Below, piece after piece: positions 59,601 through 64,000 of a stretch of 64,000 bases of DNA. How positions within the stretch are numbered: position 1 is the stretch's first letter; every line of letters begins with the position of its first letter. Under the pieces are notes generated by a model that had not been told where the DNA came from, made no database searches, and was given only the letters and a program-made list of their open reading frames with translations. Source of the stretch: Pochonia chlamydosporia 170. Lineage: Eukaryota > Ascomycota > Sordariomycetes > Hypocreales > Clavicipitaceae. The position numbers and the translations under genes were made by a program. The stretch is taken from positions 4,464,001-4,528,000 of the forward strand of contig NC_035790.1 in assembly GCF_001653235.2 (NCBI RefSeq), written 5' to 3'.

Positions 59601-60674
59601 GCCCCAGTGTCCAGAGTTGAGAGACACGACTAAGCTCATAAAAACCTCGGGGGGGGTAGATATGTGTTGTGGAGATTGAGATTGGAGATGGCATCGGACC
59701 CGCTGAAGGAACACTTGGAGCGGGCTTTCATCATCGATATGCTCTCCGTGATGAACACTGAAAACACCAGACGCAATCACGAAGCCGTTTTTTTTGTGCA
59801 ATGCTAGGACCAAGAGACTTTCTCCTCCCGGTCCATACTCGCAAGAGTACCTTGCTGGTAAGGACAGCTCCATGAGCTGGTTCTGAAAGTCCATGGTAGG
59901 GAAGGTCGTCCGGATCCCACTACACACCTACCCAGCGGTCACAATTTCTGTAATTATTAATCTACGCACCAGACTCTTTATCGTCGGGGTGGCTGTACTC
60001 CGGTCAAGTTGGTCACAACTCCAAGTCCTTACCTTATTTCGCTAGAGATGAGATCAGGACCGTGGATGTGGATGTGGATGACGCCGCTTCCAGACCCTGC
60101 CGAATCCGGGCACAGCATTGAAAGCATCGCCAATCGAGCAGAGAGCATTAGCTGGCGCGAGCAAGCCTCACGAAATGGTTTTGTGATCGGTTCAAGCTGC
60201 CACAAATCACGTACTGTAAAGCAGAAATCCTCAGCTGTACAGTAAATGAGCCTCAAAAAACAAACCCCCAATCACCCACCCAGCTCTGGGCAGGCGTTTA
60301 CTTTCTTGACCCAGCAGGGGATGCATAGGACCTGCTAGTTGTCGAGTCTTCTACTCAAGGAAGCCAAGAGGCCAAGCCGGACTGTTGTCTTAGACTTGGG
60401 CCCTAGTTGTCTTGGCATCATTGCAGCCGGCATCAATGCATCCATTCAAACCATTCAAAGAGCCTCCTTGGTTAGGGGGCAGTCAGTGGGCTTTGCCCAG
60501 GCGTCTACGGAGTGGTGTGAAGAAAATGGACATGCGAAGAGCTGCAACCTGCTCTGGAGGAACACCCAGGTTGGCTCCTCAACGATCTGAACATGACGAG
60601 CGATAGGAACGGCACAAGTTCAAGACACAGTATGCGAAATTGGCATGCTTGTTGAATTTAAAGCTGGCGCAGAA

Positions 60675-60926
60675 TTACTCAGGCGACAATATCGTTTGGT
60701 TGTGCTGCGCATCATTGCTGCGTTTCCGACCTTTGCCAGATGTTATCCTCATGGGATGGAGGATGGAGCGTACATTGGTACCGGCACAAACAGTGCTTGC
60801 CCTTGTATCATCTTCCGAAGATAACATCCACGGCCTCTCCAAGCTCTTCAGAACGGTCGCATAAATAGGCAGGTTGGCAAGTATGAGCATGAAGAAAAGG
60901 ACCTGGGTTCTTTTGGCTCCATCCAT
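60675..60926 (-). CDS. Candidate small secreted protein
   Basis: An 83-residue frame with an ATG (A at -3). It begins with a signal-peptide-like segment (MDGAKRTQVLFFMLILANLPIYA) and continues with a polar, weakly basic stretch with one Cys. No family recognised and no introns needed. Open frames of this size arise by chance, so this is a weak call resting on the N-terminal segment only. Confidence 0.25.
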   Translation of the reverse strand: MDGAKRTQVLFFMLILANLPIYATVLKSLERPWMLSSEDDTRASTVCAGTNVRSILHPMRITSGKGRKRSNDAQHNQTILSPE

Positions 60927-61188
60927 ATTCAGAATTTCGCATGTCGCTCAGATCAATAGGGCTACATGGTGAGCCGATCAATCACTGGAGACGGACATTC
61001 CAACTCTCTCGGCAATTTGATATATGGGCTTCGTGTTGCGGGCTGGGGACTGGCGACTTCTGTGTCATGAACATTGAGCTTTCGCACTGATCATCCTGGC
61101 ATCAGCTCGCTACGAACTGTTCCATCGGGGAAAACCAAGGGTGTGTTAGTCAACAACGGTCATGCCCGGAACTTTCACCGATCGATAA

Positions 61189-61419
61189 TCACAGGTCACG
61201 CACGTCTATTTTGTAAAGCTCGCAATCAGGACAGCAATCTGACGTACTCCGTACTTCGAGTGGAAATGATGTACAGTTATTAGTTGCCATATCAAACTCC
61301 CTGGCCAGTTCTGGGCAAAAACAGACTTTAAATCTCATAAAGTACCTGGTCTGGGGTCGATCTTCAGGGCTCAGTTCGACAATCGGACGATATGATTGCT
61401 GGCTTAATAGAAGCGCCAT
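61189..61419 (-). CDS. Candidate small Cys-rich protein
   Basis: A 76-residue frame starting at ATG 61419 (A at -3), with six Cys including FKVCFCPEL and SDCCPDCELYK. There is no evident signal peptide and no known family. It could be the remnant of a longer gene. Weak call. Confidence 0.2.
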   Translation of the reverse strand: MALLLSQQSYRPIVELSPEDRPQTRYFMRFKVCFCPELAREFDMATNNCTSFPLEVRSTSDCCPDCELYKIDVRDL

Positions 61420-62913
61420 GCTTTCATCGACATAAGATACTGCCGAGGCGGGTAGGTAGCAGTAAGATTTTACTGGTGCATTGCTGCGTATTGAATTAAT
61501 CCTGGACGGCTAGATGTCGACGCTGGAGGGCAGTGCGAAGCCTGCGCAGTATTGATGTGCAGGTACAGAGTTTGGCTGGCGGTGGATTGCCATCAAAAAG
61601 AACATGACCGGATGGAAGGGGGTGAAAGAAGATTTGCGATCAGACAGCCAACTTCCCCAAAATGGTTCACCAACTGTCGCACCAACGATGCCTCCAAGCA
61701 CAATATTCTGGGGATGCGCGAATCAGGAATCGGCATCTGTCAGGGACGACACCACGGGCTATGGATCTGTCCGGGCCAACCTGAAATCTGTGCTATCAAT
61801 GGCCCATTGGAAACGTCCAAAGTTCTGATCGCCATTTTGGTGGACCGAATCGTGGCTAGATTCACCGTGATGGCACATGGGACAATTGCAGACCCCGGGT
61901 TTGCCGACGTCGCAGAGACCAACGATGCTCGAAAGCCCTCCCGCCACTTTTCACAGCAGCCAGCCTGCTTGCTTGCCACTTTGATAAATACATTGGTTTG
62001 AGAAAGTACCAGTTGGACCCTTCACAGATATTGCAGGGTCATCGTCATGTCTGGTGTTGAAAGCCTGCCCATATCCACCAAACAGGCTGGTGTCTTTATG
62101 AGCACCATAACGAAGTGATTCTTCCCTATCTATCACAGTGGATCGCTAACTTGCCGATCCGAACTCTTCGCCGGGCTGCAATGCTACAGACTCGTACCAA
62201 AGGTCCCCGGGCAAGAGCACCATTTACGGGAGGTCGTAATCTATAGCTGTGAGAATCTTTTGGCGATCGTTCTGGTTTTCTGTTTCAACTTCATTTTCCA
62301 CGAATCTTGGAGCCAGCTGTTTCAACGCGAGGCGTAGGATGCTTGGTCAATGAAGACGACCGACACGCAAATCATTGATCGGACTATTGGGTCGATTGCC
62401 ATCTGGTCTGAAAGGGCTGGTACTTTACAGGTATCCAGCAGCGGTACGCCTGAGCCGTTGTTCCTGCCAAGCGACTTGAGAAAGGGTCTGGTGGCTGATC
62501 GCAGCAACGGAGTACTATCTTATTCCCTTGTCCCCAACTGCACCACATGTGCCTGTGCCCATCTCCACAAGTATTGACGATCCTGAACATGGTCAAACGG
62601 AGCAAACCTGTGGATGGCGCCAACCCCTTATCCTTATGCTTTTCACATATGATGTTCTTGTCCTTTTCATCACGAGGCTCGTGATTGCCCTACAGTCGTT
62701 CCTTTATTCAGGTGTTGTTTGCCCGGTGAAGCGTGGCGTTACATGCCAAGGTACCTGGCCTTTTGTTGTTGCAGCTGGAACTGCGTGTCTACAAGTTTGC
62801 GACTATCATATACTATCCTTAACGCACGTTTTCCCAGCTACCTCTCATTTCATTTCTACATATCCTTTGATTTCCCACTGTAATACGCCTGATGCAATTC
62901 TTATAGTCGCCAA

Positions 62914-64000
62914 CATGGCGCCAGTTACTTTGATGCGACGCAATATTGTGCTGGCGGCATGCGTGGCACTGGTCCTAATGGCCTTGCTGTACATACAAAG
63001 CCCTTTTGATACAGTATAGTTAATACCTTCGGCACCATAACAACAAGACAACAACTCTGCTAACGATGTGAAATATAGAATCAATTAAAAAATATTATTC
63101 CTATTCAGTCCAACCCATTTACGACTGGGCCTAAACTCAAGTCACCACCATCAGGCGTTGCAGGGGCCGCCAACGGTGACTCGCAAGCAGGCGGCCAGAC
63201 TGAAAACGACTTCAATAGCCAAGCCCGAACATCGCAACTACATTTCCTTGTTCCGGCAAGCCAACCAAACCTCCAACTCTGTTACAACTTGGCCTCGGCG
63301 GCGGTCAACCGATACTCGGTCCCAACACTCCTAGGCTGGAACGGCCAAGGAGAATTCGATGCGGCCATAACACACCTGGCGAAACTACGGACCGTCAAGC
63401 GATATTTGGATTCTCTTGACCCAGAAAAAGACGACGATCTTGTCATTATCGTTGACGGATACGACATTATACACCAACTACCAGCCGAGGTTATAATCGA
63501 ACGTTATTTCGATGCAGCCCGAAAGGCCGATGCCTATCTGGCGGACCGAATGGACATTTCTATTGGGGAACTTCATGAAAGGGACATGAGGCAGAGTGTA
63601 TTTTGGGGGCCAGACAAGGTTTGTTGGCCGCCGGACCCGAGAGCTGCACGATGCTGGGCCGCGCCTCACTCATTCCTGGCGGAAAACGCGTTCGGTCCAG
63701 ACAGAGGGCCAAACGAATTCTTCTCTGAGGACCCTCGCTGGTTGAACTCTGGCACCGTGATGGGCCCTATCGGTGATGTGAGAAAGGTCGTGGACGCTAC
63801 CATGGATGAGATTGCGGCCACATACGACATCAATTTTTGGCAGTCGGATTCTGATCAATATTACTTATCCAATGTTTGGGGCCGGCAAGAGTATTGGCGA
63901 TCTTTGCAAATTGCAAACGGATCAGAAGTCCAGGGAGGGCCACTGGATCGCATAATTCCTGAAAAGATAGGGGAATTGCAGGACACTGAGCTGCACATGG
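62914..64000 (+). CDS. Type II membrane glycosyltransferase (PLOD/GT25-like), 3' truncated by window end
   Basis: Exon 1 (62914-63013) encodes a short cytosolic leader and a signal anchor (MAPVTLMRRNIVLAACVALVLMALLYIQ). After intron 63014-63108 (GTATAG donor, TATTCAG acceptor) the frame is open from 63109 to the window end. A Gly/Ser/Gln-rich stem leads into a catalytic domain beginning LHFLVPASQPNLQLCYNLASA. The likely metal or nucleotide-binding acidic motif is VIIVDGYDII, followed by RWLNSGTVMGPIGDV and FWQSDSDQYYLS, which resemble the PLOD-type glycosyltransferase fold found in fungi. At least 330 residues are visible. Golgi location is inferred from the type II topology. Acceptor and sugar are unknown. 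Confidence 0.8.

Larger units (their letters stand above)
56650..62913. other. 6.3-kb gene-poor region
   Basis: Longest spacer of the window. Many short frames occur on both strands, none with a recognised domain. It includes two ATG-started minus-strand frames listed separately (60675-60926 and 61189-61419), a CTACCTAGGT word (58721-58730), TACTCCGTA (61245) and ACGGAGTAC (62507). A 216-codon frame at 57342-57992 lacks an ATG near its start. No terminal repeats or transposase-like frame were seen. Confidence 0.55.

Noticed and set aside
1..64000. tRNA, 5S rRNA, CRISPR arrays and intact transposons
   Set aside because: I looked for GTTCGAATC-type T-loops, regularly spaced repeats and terminal inverted repeats, and saw none convincing. 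A tRNAscan and a repeat-library search would be decisive.

Overview
The window is nuclear DNA of a filamentous ascomycete. Most protein-coding genes carry short GT-AG introns (about 59 to 240 nt) with CTAAC/CTGAC-like branch points, the product set is typical of Pezizomycotina, and intergenic spacers are long (up to 6 kb). The product set and dispersed palindromes such as CTACCTAGGTAG suggest Sordariomycetes, probably Hypocreales; that placement is inference. I found no rRNA, tRNA, CRISPR array or intact transposon.

Layout, left to right: peroxisomal ABC half-transporter (-, 2.2-5.0 kb); Psr1-type HAD phosphatase (+, 9.5-11.1); Sec61-beta (+, 12.3-13.0); a large glycosyltransferase with a gly-rich VPS13/ATG2-like segment and a ubiquitin-interacting-motif array (+, 15.8-20.1); an orphan membrane protein (-, 20.4-22.3); a zinc-ribbon protein (-, 22.6-23.2) divergent from RNase P/MRP subunit Rpp1 (+, 24.4-25.3); a secreted low-complexity protein (-, 25.6-26.9); a DUF1295 membrane oxidoreductase (+, 29.6-30.8); a GFA-domain protein (-, 31.4-32.1); a 2EXR/DUF7730-like protein (-, 34.9-35.8); Mediator subunit Med8 (-, 36.6-37.4); choline sulfatase (-, 38.1-40.0); IQGAP (-, 43.6-48.8); an RMD1/RMD8-type DUF155 protein (+, 51.0-53.2); a TPT-family nucleotide-sugar-type transporter (-, 55.4-56.6); and the 5' part of a type II membrane glycosyltransferase running off the right edge (+, 62.9-64.0).

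Most genes are conserved housekeeping functions (secretion, transcription, tRNA processing, cytokinesis, peroxisomal fatty-acid import) and do not form an obvious cluster or pathway. The choline sulfatase stands alone, without a transporter or choline oxidase beside it.

Points that stand out are: an apparent single-base frameshift inside the calponin-homology domain of an otherwise intact IQGAP gene; the glycosyltransferase-UIM architecture; a GC-AG intron; a coding exon consisting of only the ATG in the Sec61-beta gene; a 33-nt microexon in the GFA gene; a secreted protein with a Gly/Lys/Gln-rich basic tract; and three families of short perfect palindromes scattered through the spacers. Exon boundaries were derived by hand from reading frame, splice consensus and family conservation. 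I saw no convincing evidence of a wholly new multi-gene system.
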